NCBI RefSeq assembly: GCF_002428305.1
Contig: NZ_DIVJ01000048.1
Coordinates: 104,174-168,173, forward strand
Source of the DNA: Flavobacterium sp. UBA6135
GTDB lineage: Bacteria > Bacteroidota > Bacteroidia > Flavobacteriales > Flavobacteriaceae
Direction: 5' to 3'
DNA: 64,000 nt
The notes under the pieces were generated by a model. That model had not been told where the DNA came from. It made no database searches and saw only the letters and a program-made list of their open reading frames with translations. Numbering within the stretch: position 1 is the stretch's first letter; every line of letters begins with the position of its first letter. Shown in pieces: positions 9,227 to 18,506 of this stretch. A program made the position numbers and the translations under genes.

Positions 9227-10576
9227 TTAACCTACTTCGTTAATCATTAAATCCAAGGCTTCTCTGATGATTACTTGTGCTTCTAACTTAGAAGTATTTG
9301 TATAATCAATCAACGCAAAATCTTCAGGAGCTACTTCGTAGATTCCTAAATTTTCCATTTTTTCAATGTCATTTGCCAAACATGCTTTTAACAATTGCAT
9401 TGGATAAATATCTAATGGCATTACTTTTTCCATTTCTCCGGTTACAACCAAAGCTCGCTCTTCACCATTTAAATTAGTATCAGCAACATATTTTTTACCC
9501 GGCATTAACCATGATAAAGCTGTACGTTGCATACTGTGTTTATTTGCCCCGGCAAATGGCAACCAACCAAACATTCTGTATTGATTTCCTTCCGGAATAA
9601 CAGTAACTGTGTTAGAATAAAAGCCTAAGTTTCCATCTAGAGTAACTTTATCTCCAGTGAAAACATCTCCTGAAATGATTCGAACATTGTCTGAAGAAAG
9701 TTTTCCTGAAACAACATCTTTCATTTGAGCACCAAATTTTACAGAATAATATTGCGGATTTGCAACCTCTGAACCTGTCAAAGCGATTACTTTAGTAGCA
9801 TCAAACTTTCCGGTTAAGAATAAATCACCAATGATAGCAACATCTTGAGGAGCAACTATCCAAACTCTCTCTCCGGCATTGATTGGGTCAATTTTAGCAA
9901 TTTGAACACCCACATTTCCTGATGGATGCGGCCCATAAACCTTATGTAACTCAACCCCTGAAATTCCACTAAATACAGAATTTGATTTACCATTAACAGA
10001 AAGATGAACTTTGCCGGTGGTCAATTTTGCCAACACATCTACTCCAGCCTGAAAAGAAGCAATTTTATCTTTTAAAGCCACCTCAACATCTGCAGATAAA
10101 GGAGCAGAACTGTAAGCAGAAATAAAAATTGCTTTTGGAGAATCTGAAGAATTTGCCACAACATCATACGGACGCTGTTTAATAAAAGGCCAACAACCTG
10201 AAGCAAGCAAATGTGCTTTTACTTGGTCGCCCGACATTTCATTTGGATTTTTCTTGCCGTGCTCAACATAACTGTCTTGTGCATCAGCTTGTATTCTGAT
10301 TTCCAAAATAACACGTTTGTCTCCACGTTTGATTTCTACAATTTTTCCGCTAACCGGCGAAACAAACTTAACTGCTTCGTCATCTTTAGAATAAAAAATA
10401 GCTTCTCCTGCTTTAACTTCGGCTCCTTCTTTAAGCACCAATTTAGGTGTAACTTTATGAAAGTCAGAAGGTTTAATAGAATAAACTTGTGAGCGTGAAA
10501 TCGCATCAACTTTCGGTTGAGCTTCTCCTACCAATTTCAAGTCTAATCCTTTCTTGATTCGAATGTCTTTAGACAT
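9227..10576 (-). CDS. nqrA: Na+-translocating NADH:quinone reductase subunit A
   Basis: Peripheral cytoplasmic subunit of Na+-NQR, 449 residues, the usual length. It starts MSKDIRIKKGLDLKLVGEA, with the KGLDL motif typical of NqrA. A barrel-sandwich-like segment follows (VKFVSPVSGKIVEIKRGDKR), then an SLBB-like region and a GPHPSGNVG stretch. It has no iron-sulfur cysteine motif, unlike the related RnfC. It is the first gene of the operon, with a Bacteroidota -7 box about 50 bases upstream. Confidence 0.96.
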   Translation of the reverse strand: MSKDIRIKKGLDLKLVGEAQPKVDAISRSQVYSIKPSDFHKVTPKLVLKEGAEVKAGEAIFYSKDDEAVKFVSPVSGKIVEIKRGDKRVILEIRIQADAQDSYVEHGKKNPNEMSGDQVKAHLLASGCWPFIKQRPYDVVANSSDSPKAIFISAYSSAPLSADVEVALKDKIASFQAGVDVLAKLTTGKVHLSVNGKSNSVFSGISGVELHKVYGPHPSGNVGVQIAKIDPINAGERVWIVAPQDVAIIGDLFLTGKFDATKVIALTGSEVANPQYYSVKFGAQMKDVVSGKLSSDNVRIISGDVFTGDKVTLDGNLGFYSNTVTVIPEGNQYRMFGWLPFAGANKHSMQRTALSWLMPGKKYVADTNLNGEERALVVTGEMEKVMPLDIYPMQLLKACLANDIEKMENLGIYEVAPEDFALIDYTNTSKLEAQVIIREALDLMINEVG

Positions 10577-10626
10577 ATGTTTTGAAGATATGATTAGTAA
10601 ATATTTTTACATAATTTTAAACGGTG

Positions 10627-10634
10627 CAAATTTA
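10627..10634 (-). promoter_or_regulatory. Probable -7 box of the nqr operon
   Basis: TAAATTTG on the minus strand is about 50 bases upstream of the nqrA start, giving a leader of roughly 45 nucleotides. A TTTG lies further upstream (10650-10647) but is closer than the usual spacing, so the -33 assignment is weak. The rest of the 10577-10855 gap is AT-rich with no gene seen. Confidence 0.45.
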
Positions 10635-10855
10635 AAAATTAAAATACAAATGCCCTATATGAATTAACAAATGTCTAAACGATTTCTATTTATTTATATT
10701 GATTCTAAATAAATTAGATTTCAGTATTAATAACTTACTCCGTTAATACAAATAAAAAAAAACAGCTAATCTTGTAAAAAAAAGGCTTACCTAAAATCTT
10801 AATTTAAAACTAAGCGATATTTAGTATATTTACGTTTTGAATCTAAATAAGAAAT

Positions 10856-12112
10856 ATGTCACGTAAAATTTTACTTCTACTTATTATCTTCTCAAGTAGT
10901 AATTCATTCTCTCAAATCCTTAATGAGGTGCATCCTGCATACAACATTAAAAGTATTGCATTCGTTCAAGGCGGACAAAACGTAGTGCCAATATTTAGAT
11001 TAGGGGACAGTTTTAGATTAATTTTTGATGATTTATATGGCGATGAGGCCAATTATTACTATACTATCACACATTGCGATTACGATTGGAAAAAATCGCA
11101 ACTTAATCTAAACGAATACATTTCGGGGTTGGACAATCAGAGAATTATTGATTATGAAAATTCATTTAACACCCTGCAGTTGTATTCGCATTACAGGTTG
11201 TCTTTTCCTAACCAATTTACTCGTGGTTTTCTTGTAAGTGGAAATTATATTATTAAAATATTGAACAATAACCAAGAAGTGGTTTTTTCAAGAAAATTTA
11301 TTCTATATGAAGATATTGTTTCTGTTCCAACACAAGTAAAAAACCCTAGAGATGTAAAATTTATTACTCAAAAACATAATTTGGAATTTACCATCAGACC
11401 CAACAATCTTTTACTTCAAGACCCGGTCAAAAACATAAAAGTTTTATTATTACAAAACGGTATTTTTAATACTGCTATTACAAATGTAAAACCCATGTTT
11501 ACTTTGGGAACAGATTTAATATATCGCTATGATAAAGAAACCCAATTTTGGGCCGGAAATGAATTTTTAGCATTTGACAACAAAGACATCAGGGTTGCAT
11601 TAAATGGCGTTAGACGCATTGAGTCTCAGGGAGGAATTTACAATACATATTTATACACTAACCCAGCCAGAGGAAATGTTCCCTACACTTTTTTTCCGGA
11701 TGTTAATGGGATATTTTTGCCGAGAAATATAAACGCTTCAACCAACGATGCTGTTGAAGCAGATTACAGTTGGGTGTTTTTTAGTTTGAGTGCTCCTGCT
11801 TATTTTGGAAAAAAAGATATATACGTAACAGGAATGTTTAACAATTATGCTTTAATTCCGGAGTTTAAATTGGATTACAATAAAGACAACGGACTTTATG
11901 AAAAAGCATTAATTTTAAAACAAGGATTTACCAATTACCAATATACATTAGCTGACACAAACGGAAAAGTAGATTTTGAAAATGCATTAGACGGCAATTT
12001 TTTTCAAACCGAAAACAACTATGATGTTTTGGTGTATTACAGAGCAAACAATGATCGATATGACAGAATTATAGGCCGCGGAAATGCAAGTTCCATCAAT
12101 ATTATTAAGTAA
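10856..12112 (+). CDS. Type IX secretion system plug protein (DUF5103 family)
   Basis: A 418-residue secreted protein with an N-terminal signal peptide (MSRKILLLLIIFSSSNSFSQ). The sequence after the signal (NEVHPAYNIKSIAFVQGG, ITHCDYDW, YENSFNTLQLYSHYRLSFP) matches the DUF5103 family. Its F. johnsoniae member was identified as the Plug protein that closes the periplasmic side of the giant SprA translocon when PorV is not bound. Two beta-sandwich-like parts are expected, an N-terminal DUF5103 domain and a C-terminal region from about residue 290. It is divergent from nqrA and followed nine bases later by a DUF3667 gene. Confidence 0.85.
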   Translation: MSRKILLLLIIFSSSNSFSQILNEVHPAYNIKSIAFVQGGQNVVPIFRLGDSFRLIFDDLYGDEANYYYTITHCDYDWKKSQLNLNEYISGLDNQRIIDYENSFNTLQLYSHYRLSFPNQFTRGFLVSGNYIIKILNNNQEVVFSRKFILYEDIVSVPTQVKNPRDVKFITQKHNLEFTIRPNNLLLQDPVKNIKVLLLQNGIFNTAITNVKPMFTLGTDLIYRYDKETQFWAGNEFLAFDNKDIRVALNGVRRIESQGGIYNTYLYTNPARGNVPYTFFPDVNGIFLPRNINASTNDAVEADYSWVFFSLSAPAYFGKKDIYVTGMFNNYALIPEFKLDYNKDNGLYEKALILKQGFTNYQYTLADTNGKVDFENALDGNFFQTENNYDVLVYYRANNDRYDRIIGRGNASSINIIK

Positions 12113-12120
12113 TATTTTTC

Positions 12121-13230
12121 ATGGCAACAAAAAAAAGAAAAGATTATCGGGGAACCAAATGCTTAAATTGCAACCACCCACTTGATTCTAGTGATCGATT
12201 TTGTTCTAATTGTGGTCAAAAAAACACGACTAAACGACTTACAATTAAAAATTTTATAGAAGAATTTCTATCTAATTTTTATGCTTATGATTCCAAAATA
12301 AAAAGAACCGTTGTCTCTCTTTTTACCAAACCGGGAAAAGCAGCTTTAGATTTTATAAATGGAAAAAGGCTATTTTATGCCAATCCTTTTCGATTTTACT
12401 TGAGTGTATCTTTACTCTATTTTATTTTTTCCGGATTTTTAGACAAATATAATATTGGTTACAATCATCCATTAGAAACAGCTTCCTACGCAAACGAGCC
12501 CAGTCCAAATAAAATAAGAAATCAATTGAGAAAAGATTTTATCGCAATTGATTCAACCAATACAGATTTTAATCAGCTTGATTCAATAGTTCAAAATCAA
12601 CAAAAAGATAATAAAACAGACACACTGCCCAAAGTGTTTAAAAAAGAAAGCGAACTTGAAAAATCAAATTTTGTAATAAAATCATATAAAAAGTGGCAAA
12701 CATTTTTAGATTATTATGGCGAAACAAAAAGCACAAACATTGATTCTTGTCTTACTGTTCTAGAATATAAAAATACAGGCTGGAACAGGTACATTTTCAA
12801 AAAAAGCATAGACAGCCACATGTTGGATTTCAATGACAAAAAAAGTAAAAAGGCATTTTTTGATTACGTTATGGCTAAGATTCCTTTTTTACTTTTTATC
12901 TCACTTCCATTTATAACCATTGTATTTTCCATAATATACTTCAGAATGCATTTAAACTATGCCGAACACTTAGTGTTTGTTTTTAATTTTATGTCGTTCT
13001 TCTTTATCTTAGTCTTCATTGATGAATTATTAAATATTTTCGTGCCATTTGATTTATCCACACTCTATGGTCTTGGTATTCCTTTTTATTTTTACAAAGC
13101 ATTAAGAAATTTTTATCAACAAAGTAGATTGATTACAATTATAAAATTTGTAATTTTGAACTTTATGTTGAGTATAACTGCTTTATTAGTAGCAGTTTTT
13201 ATGTTTGTAATTGTATTTTTAATGTATTAA
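12121..13230 (+). CDS. DUF3667 membrane protein with N-terminal zinc ribbon
   Basis: A 369-residue protein of unknown function. The N-terminus carries a rubredoxin-like zinc ribbon, CLNCNHPL and CSNCGQK (two CxxC pairs, about residues 15-36). A conserved segment follows (FLSNFYAYDSKIKRTVVSLF, then KPGKAALDFINGKR). After a polar middle region, the C-terminal half has about four hydrophobic helices. DUF3667 is widespread in Bacteroidota. It is nine bases after the T9SS plug gene and two before apaG, so the three are probably one transcript. Confidence 0.85.
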   Translation: MATKKRKDYRGTKCLNCNHPLDSSDRFCSNCGQKNTTKRLTIKNFIEEFLSNFYAYDSKIKRTVVSLFTKPGKAALDFINGKRLFYANPFRFYLSVSLLYFIFSGFLDKYNIGYNHPLETASYANEPSPNKIRNQLRKDFIAIDSTNTDFNQLDSIVQNQQKDNKTDTLPKVFKKESELEKSNFVIKSYKKWQTFLDYYGETKSTNIDSCLTVLEYKNTGWNRYIFKKSIDSHMLDFNDKKSKKAFFDYVMAKIPFLLFISLPFITIVFSIIYFRMHLNYAEHLVFVFNFMSFFFILVFIDELLNIFVPFDLSTLYGLGIPFYFYKALRNFYQQSRLITIIKFVILNFMLSITALLVAVFMFVIVFLMY

Positions 13231-13232
13231 TT

Positions 13233-13619
13233 ATGGTTTCGCAAATAACCAGAGGTATAAAAATTTCAGTCGCTACTAGTTTTGAAGGCACTTACTTCAA
13301 AAACTACAAGCTTCATTTTGCCTTCAGCTACCATATTACCATAGAAAACCACAGCAAAGATTCAGTACAATTGTTGTCCCGTTACTGGGAAATTTTTGAT
13401 TCTTTGAACGACAAAGAAGTTGTTAGTGGTGAAGGTGTAATTGGCAAGAAACCAGTATTGAAGCCTGGCGAATCTCATGTTTACAGCTCCGGTTGTTTAT
13501 TGGCTTCACCTCTTGGTTCTATGAAAGGCTTTTTTACCATGATTAATTTTACTTCAACTCGAAAATTTAGAGTAATAGTTCCAACCTTCAGATTGAACGC
13601 CCCTTTTGCGTTGAACTAA
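13233..13619 (+). CDS. apaG: ApaG family protein
   Basis: A 128-residue single-domain protein with the fibronectin-III-like ApaG fold. Recognisable segments are VATSFEGTYF, FAFSYHITIENHS, LLSRYWEIFDS and the glycine-rich GEGVIGKKPVLKPGESHVYSSG. In enterobacteria apaG is linked to Co2+ resistance and Mg2+ efflux, but the molecular role is unknown. It is the last gene of the plug-DUF3667-apaG unit, with a two-base gap. Confidence 0.93.
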   Translation: MVSQITRGIKISVATSFEGTYFKNYKLHFAFSYHITIENHSKDSVQLLSRYWEIFDSLNDKEVVSGEGVIGKKPVLKPGESHVYSSGCLLASPLGSMKGFFTMINFTSTRKFRVIVPTFRLNAPFALN

Positions 13620-13672
13620 TTATCATTTTCTTATTTTAAATCAAAGTAATGTATCGAAATTTTAATTTTTCG

Positions 13673-13680
13673 TACATTTG
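13673..13680 (+). promoter_or_regulatory. Probable -7 box of pruA
   Basis: TACATTTG followed by C, 38 bases before the pruA ATG. No clear TTG is seen at the -33 distance. Confidence 0.4.
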
Positions 13681-13717
13681 CACACATTTTATTTCCTAAT
13701 TCTAAAAACACAACACT

Positions 13718-15343
13718 ATGCTTAAAGGATTTTTTCATGTGCCAAAAGCGGTTAATGAGCCTGTAAAATTATATGCTCCTAACAGTCCTGAAAAAGAAGC
13801 TGTTTTAGCAGCATACAAACAACTATGGAATTCCAAAATTGACGTTCCGTTATATATAGGTAAAGAAGAAATTCGCACCGGAAACACCAAAAATATGAGT
13901 GCCCCACATGATCACCAACATATTGTAGGAACCTATCATTTAGCCGAAAAAAGTCATGTTGATAAAGCTATAGCAAATGCTCTTGAATCAAGAACAGCTT
14001 GGGCCGCCATGCCATGGGAACAACGTGCTGCTATTTTCTTGAAAGCTGCAGAATTAATTGCCGGTCCGTATCGTGCAAAAATTAATGCTGCCACCATGAT
14101 AGCTCAATCTAAAACAATTCATCAAGCGGAAATTGATGCTTCTTGTGAATTGATTGACTTTTTGCGTTACAATGTGGAATTCATGACACAAATTTATAAC
14201 GACCAACCCACATCAGATTCATCCGTTTGGAACCGAGTGGAATACAGACCATTGGAAGGTTTTGTTTATGCAATCACACCTTTTAATTTTACAGCAATTG
14301 CTGCAAATCTTCCTGCCAGTGCAGCTATGATGGGTAACGTTGTGATTTGGAAACCAAGCGATAGTCAAGTGTTTTCTGCAAAAATAATTATTGATGTATT
14401 CAAAGAAGCCGGAGTTCCTGATGGGGTAATCAATGTAGTATTTGGTGATCCTGTGATGATTTCAGACACTATTTTTGATCATCCTGATTTTGCCGGAATT
14501 CATTATACGGGTTCTACTTTTGTGTTTAAAGAAATCTGGAAAAAAATTGGAACAAACATTCACAAATACAAAACGTATCCAAGAATTGTTGGAGAAACCG
14601 GCGGAAAAGATTTTATCATTGCCCATCCAAGTGCGAATGTAAAACAAGTAGCTGCAAACTCAATTAGAGGTGCTTTTGAATTTCAAGGTCAAAAATGTTC
14701 AGCCGCTTCAAGAGCGTACTATCCAAAAAGCTTGTGGCCGGCAATAAAAGAAGAAATGGCTAAAGAAATGGCAACCATCAAAATGGGTTCACCTGAAGAT
14801 TTTTCTAATTTCTTTACTGCGGTAATTCATGAAGGTTCCTTTGATAAATTGGCAAAATATATTGATCAGGCTAAAAAAGATAGTGATGCCGAAATTTTAT
14901 TTGGCGGAAACTATGATAAATCAAAAGGCTATTTTGTTGAACCAACAGTAATTTTGACTACCAATCCAAAATATGCAACAATGGAAACCGAATTATTTGG
15001 TCCGGTTTTAACCGTTTATATTTATGAAGATGCCAACTGGAAAGAAACATTACAATTGATTGATCAAACTTCAGAATACGCCTTAACAGGAGCTGTTTTC
15101 AGTCAAGATCGTTATGCAATTGCAGAAGCAACACATGCTCTAGAAAATTGTGCGGGTAATTTCTACATCAACGACAAACCAACCGGAGCAGTTGTAGGAA
15201 TGCAACCTTTTGGAGGAGCAAGAGCTTCCGGAACGAATGACAAAGCAGGTTCTGCTCAAAATTTGTTGCGATGGGTTTCTCCTAGAACAATCAAAGAAAC
15301 TTTTGTAACAGCAGAAAATTATAGGTATCCATTTTTAGGATAA
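13718..15343 (+). CDS. pruA: L-glutamate gamma-semialdehyde dehydrogenase (proline catabolism)
   Basis: Oxidises glutamate-gamma-semialdehyde (from proline or ornithine) to glutamate with NAD+. The 541-residue length fits the stand-alone, eukaryote-like P5C dehydrogenase of Bacteroidota rather than the PutA fusion. The aldehyde dehydrogenase core is clear: ITPFNFTAIAANLP, the nucleotide-binding HYTGSTFVFK, GETGGKDFIIAHPSA with the general-base Glu, and the catalytic Cys in FQGQKCSAASRAYYP. The C-terminal PFGGARASGTNDKAG segment is also present. It has its own promoter box and a strong terminator. Confidence 0.95.
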   Translation: MLKGFFHVPKAVNEPVKLYAPNSPEKEAVLAAYKQLWNSKIDVPLYIGKEEIRTGNTKNMSAPHDHQHIVGTYHLAEKSHVDKAIANALESRTAWAAMPWEQRAAIFLKAAELIAGPYRAKINAATMIAQSKTIHQAEIDASCELIDFLRYNVEFMTQIYNDQPTSDSSVWNRVEYRPLEGFVYAITPFNFTAIAANLPASAAMMGNVVIWKPSDSQVFSAKIIIDVFKEAGVPDGVINVVFGDPVMISDTIFDHPDFAGIHYTGSTFVFKEIWKKIGTNIHKYKTYPRIVGETGGKDFIIAHPSANVKQVAANSIRGAFEFQGQKCSAASRAYYPKSLWPAIKEEMAKEMATIKMGSPEDFSNFFTAVIHEGSFDKLAKYIDQAKKDSDAEILFGGNYDKSKGYFVEPTVILTTNPKYATMETELFGPVLTVYIYEDANWKETLQLIDQTSEYALTGAVFSQDRYAIAEATHALENCAGNFYINDKPTGAVVGMQPFGGARASGTNDKAGSAQNLLRWVSPRTIKETFVTAENYRYPFLG

Positions 15344-15365
15344 TCTAATTTTTATACAAATCAAG

Positions 15366-15393
15366 AGTCCCGACAAAAATCGGGACTTTTTTA
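15366..15393 (+). terminator. Terminator of pruA
   Basis: An 8-bp stem AGTCCCGA/TCGGGACT with a six-base loop, followed by six T. It partly overlaps the end of the convergent rsmG. Confidence 0.8.
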
Positions 15394-16020
15394 TACTTTA
15401 AATTTCAATGGCAAATGAACTACTTTCTTTGTCTCAAAAAATTCCTCTGAAAAATAATTTGACAAATTATATTCTGTTGCGTTCGGAAAATTTTTTAATT
15501 CTTCGGTTAAATCGCCTCCTTTTAAATATAAAATACCGTTTTTGAGTTCATGATTTTGTTGTTTTTTGATTTTGTCTTTTATCCATGAAACAAAATCAGG
15601 CATATTGGTTACGGCTCGACTTATGATAAAATCAAATTCTCCTTTTGCATTTTCAGCACGTAATTGTTCGGCTTTTACATTCTTTAATTCTAAAGCAGCA
15701 GCTACTTCGTTAACCACTTTTATTTTTTTGGCAATCACATCAATCAAATAAAATCGAGTTTCAGGAAACAGAATCGCTAACGGAATTCCGGGAAAGCCTC
15801 CACCGGTTCCAACATCTAAAACCGTTGATTTTGGTTGAAATCCCATTACTTTAGCAATCCCTAATGAATGTAAAACATGTTTGACATACAATTCATCAAT
15901 GTCTTTTCTAGAAATAACATTGATTTTTGCGTTCCAATCGTGGTACAATTCACTCAGTTTTTCGAATTGATTTACTTGATTTTCAGATAGATTAGGAAAA
16001 TACTTAAGAATTTCTTCCAT
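15391..16020 (-). CDS. rsmG: 16S rRNA (guanine-527-N7)-methyltransferase
   Basis: GidB/RsmG family enzyme that makes m7G527 in 16S rRNA using SAM; loss typically gives low-level streptomycin resistance. At 209 residues the length is normal. The SAM-binding motif VLDVGTGGGFPGIPLAI is at about residues 67-83. It is followed by LIDVIAKKIKVVNEV and the FDFIISRAVT motif typical of RsmG. A TACTTTTG box about 15 bases upstream of the ATG on the minus strand probably serves it. The gene is convergent with pruA and divergent from the desaturase. Confidence 0.94.
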   Translation of the reverse strand: MEEILKYFPNLSENQVNQFEKLSELYHDWNAKINVISRKDIDELYVKHVLHSLGIAKVMGFQPKSTVLDVGTGGGFPGIPLAILFPETRFYLIDVIAKKIKVVNEVAAALELKNVKAEQLRAENAKGEFDFIISRAVTNMPDFVSWIKDKIKKQQNHELKNGILYLKGGDLTEELKNFPNATEYNLSNYFSEEFFETKKVVHLPLKFKV

Positions 16021-16101
16021 ATTGTGTCATTTTTAACAAAAGTAAACAATTTGATGTTGAAATTTTATTGTTTGTTCATCGTTATCATTTATATTAATAC
16101 T

Positions 16102-16109
16102 TACCTTTG
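16102..16109 (+). promoter_or_regulatory. Probable -7 box of the fatty acid desaturase gene
   Basis: TACCTTTG at 16102-16109 lies 18 bases before the ATG at 16128. It overlaps a possible TTG start at 16107, which argues for the downstream ATG. Confidence 0.45.
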
Positions 16110-16127
16110 GGAAAAATTATAAAATAC

Positions 16128-17222
16128 ATGAATACCACAATACCGACTTTTTCAAAACAAGATAATTTAAAATTTTTTAGAACGCTTAACTCTCGGGTTA
16201 ACAATTACTTCAAAGAAAATAACATTCAAAAAACAGGAAACTGGAAACTTCACTTAAAAACTATTGTGATGTTCTCTATTTTTTTAACTCCCTATTTTTT
16301 CCTTTTAGCAATGGATATGCCGTTTTGGACCTATCTTTTACTTAATGTAGTTATTGGTATTGGAATGGCTGGTGTTGGAATGAACGTAATGCATGATGGT
16401 AATCACGGTTCTTATTCAAACAAACCATGGTTAAACAAAATCATGGGTGGAAGCATTTATATTCTAGCCGGAAATGTATATAACTGGCAGGTACAGCACA
16501 ATGTTTTACACCATACATACACTAACATTGCGGGTCATGATGAAGATTTAGATGCAGGACGAGTAATTCGTTTTACGAAACAAGCTGAATGGAGATATTT
16601 TCACAAATTCCAACATTATTATTCTGTATTTTTATATGGTTTGCTAACTTTTAATTGGGCAATTACAACTGATTTCAAACAAATGAGAGCGTATTTGAAA
16701 CGCAAATTATCTTATGGTGAACCAAAAAGTCCTAAAATTTTATGGACAACATTAATTATTACTAAGGTTATTTATTTCTCTATTTGGTTAGTATTACCAA
16801 TGGTAATGGGAATCACTTGGTGGAAAGTAATTCTAGGTTTTGCCGTAATGCACTATACTGCTGGATTAATTCTAAGTATTGTTTTCCAATTAGCACACGT
16901 TGTAGAAGAAACAACAAATCCTGTTCCTGATGAAAATGGCGAAATTGAAAACACTTGGGCCATTCACCAACTTTTCACAACTGCCAATTTTGCACCTAAA
17001 AACTGGATTGTAAATTGGTACACTGGTGGTTTAAATCATCAAATTGAACACCATATTTTTCCAAACATCAGTCACATCCATTATGGAAAAATTGCTGATA
17101 TTGTAAGAGAAACAGCAAAAGAGTGCAATCTTCCTTATCATGAATTCAAAACCATGCGAAGTGCCGTTATTGCTCACTTCAAACATCTGAAAGAGTTGGG
17201 TCAAGAACCTCAAATGGCATAA
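16128..17222 (+). CDS. Acyl-lipid/acyl-CoA fatty acid desaturase (front-end type histidine boxes)
   Basis: Membrane di-iron desaturase of about 364 residues from the ATG at 16128. All three histidine boxes are visible: HDGNH near residue 90, HNVLHH near 125, and a third box HQIEHH near 305. Gln before the last HH is characteristic of front-end (delta-5/6-like) and linoleoyl-CoA desaturase families. No cytochrome b5 domain is fused. Four or more hydrophobic segments surround the boxes. It probably introduces double bases into membrane fatty acids; the position cannot be read from sequence. The frame opens at a TTG at 16107, but a promoter box overlies it. Confidence 0.88.
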   Translation: MNTTIPTFSKQDNLKFFRTLNSRVNNYFKENNIQKTGNWKLHLKTIVMFSIFLTPYFFLLAMDMPFWTYLLLNVVIGIGMAGVGMNVMHDGNHGSYSNKPWLNKIMGGSIYILAGNVYNWQVQHNVLHHTYTNIAGHDEDLDAGRVIRFTKQAEWRYFHKFQHYYSVFLYGLLTFNWAITTDFKQMRAYLKRKLSYGEPKSPKILWTTLIITKVIYFSIWLVLPMVMGITWWKVILGFAVMHYTAGLILSIVFQLAHVVEETTNPVPDENGEIENTWAIHQLFTTANFAPKNWIVNWYTGGLNHQIEHHIFPNISHIHYGKIADIVRETAKECNLPYHEFKTMRSAVIAHFKHLKELGQEPQMA

Positions 17223-17265
17223 GTAGATTACTTTTTAAAATTTAAACACACAAAACACAACTATA

Positions 17266-18450
17266 ATGAATTCGTTATCGGATAGAATTAACAATTTATC
17301 TACCTCTCAAACTTTAGCCATGGCAGCATTGGCTAGAGAATTAAAAGCACAAGGAAAAGATATCATCAGTTTAAGTTTAGGCGAACCTGATTTTAACACG
17401 CCCGACTTTATTAAAGAAGCGGCAAAAAAAGCAATCGACGAAAATTACAGCACTTACTCTCCGGTTGATGGTTATGCCGAATTAAAAGAAGCCATCTGTC
17501 GAAAATTCAAAAGAGATAACAATTTAGACTATAAACCGGCAAACATTGTTGTTTCAACCGGTGCAAAGCAATCACTTTACAACATTGCTCAAGTGATGTT
17601 AAACGAAGGTGATGAAGTTATTTTACCCGCTCCATATTGGGTAAGCTACTTCGAAATCATCAAAATGTCAGGTGGCGTTCCTATTGAAGTTCCAACCTCT
17701 GTTGAAAGCGATTTTAAAATCACCGCCGAACAATTAGAGAAAGCAATTACACCAAAAACCAAAATGATTTGGTACAGCTCACCGTGCAACCCAAGCGGAT
17801 CTGTTTACAGTCGTGAAGAGTTTACCGCTATTGCCAAAGTATTGGAAAATTATCCAAACATTTATGTCGTGGCTGATGAAATCTACGAACACATCAATTT
17901 TTCAGGAACTTTTTGCAGCATTGCTTCCGTTCCGGGAATGTTTGAAAGAACCATTACAGTAAATGGAGTTGCAAAAGCCTTCGCAATGACAGGTTGGAGA
18001 ATTGGTTATATTGGAGCACCGGAATTTATTGCGAAAGCGTGTACAAAAATGCAAGGCCAAGTGACTTCAGGAGCCAATTCTATTGCTCAACGAGCTACGA
18101 TTGCCGCTGTAGATGCCGACCCAAAAGTATTGAATTATATGGTGGAAGCTTTCCATAAAAGAAGAGATTTAGTCGTTGGTTTAATCAAAGAAATTCCGGG
18201 ACTAAAAATCAACGTTCCTGAAGGGGCTTTTTATGTATTTCCTGATGTATCATCATTCTTTGGAAAGACATTACGAGGAACCTTAATTAAAGACGCAACC
18301 GATTTTTCGATGTATTTGTTAGCCGAAGCCAACGTAGCAACCGTAACCGGAGATGCGTTTGGAAACCCTAATTGTATTCGATTTTCTTATGCAACAAGCG
18401 AGGAACAACTCATAGAAGCTTTAAGAAGAATCAAAGAAGTTTTAGCTTAA
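17266..18450 (+). CDS. Pyridoxal phosphate-dependent aminotransferase, class I (aspartate aminotransferase-like)
   Basis: A 394-residue fold-type I aminotransferase of the I-beta/gamma aspartate aminotransferase group. Features: SLSLGEPDFNTPDFI near the N-terminus; APYWVSYFEI (PLP-stacking aromatic); SSPCNPSGSVY (the conserved Asn); VADEIYEHINF (Asp and Tyr); and the PLP Lys in NGVAKAFAMTGWRIGY. The C-terminal Arg that binds the substrate carboxylate is in NCIRFSYATSEE. It is likely to transfer amino groups between aspartate or a similar amino acid and 2-oxoglutarate. Substrate range cannot be fixed by sequence alone. A terminator follows. Confidence 0.92.
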   Translation: MNSLSDRINNLSTSQTLAMAALARELKAQGKDIISLSLGEPDFNTPDFIKEAAKKAIDENYSTYSPVDGYAELKEAICRKFKRDNNLDYKPANIVVSTGAKQSLYNIAQVMLNEGDEVILPAPYWVSYFEIIKMSGGVPIEVPTSVESDFKITAEQLEKAITPKTKMIWYSSPCNPSGSVYSREEFTAIAKVLENYPNIYVVADEIYEHINFSGTFCSIASVPGMFERTITVNGVAKAFAMTGWRIGYIGAPEFIAKACTKMQGQVTSGANSIAQRATIAAVDADPKVLNYMVEAFHKRRDLVVGLIKEIPGLKINVPEGAFYVFPDVSSFFGKTLRGTLIKDATDFSMYLLAEANVATVTGDAFGNPNCIRFSYATSEEQLIEALRRIKEVLA

Positions 18451-18460
18451 AACATATACC

Positions 18461-18486
18461 GCCTCAAGGAAACTTGGGGCTTTTTT
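18461..18486 (+). terminator. Terminator of the aminotransferase gene
   Basis: GCCTCAAG/CTTGGGGC stem (one G-U pair) with a four-base loop, then six T. Confidence 0.75.
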
Positions 18487-18506
18487 ATTTATAATTCACA
18501 TTAAAA

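Noticed and set aside
10577..10855. Small gene or riboswitch in the nqrA/plug intergenic gap
   Set aside because: AT-rich with stops in all frames and no stable structure apart from promoter boxes.
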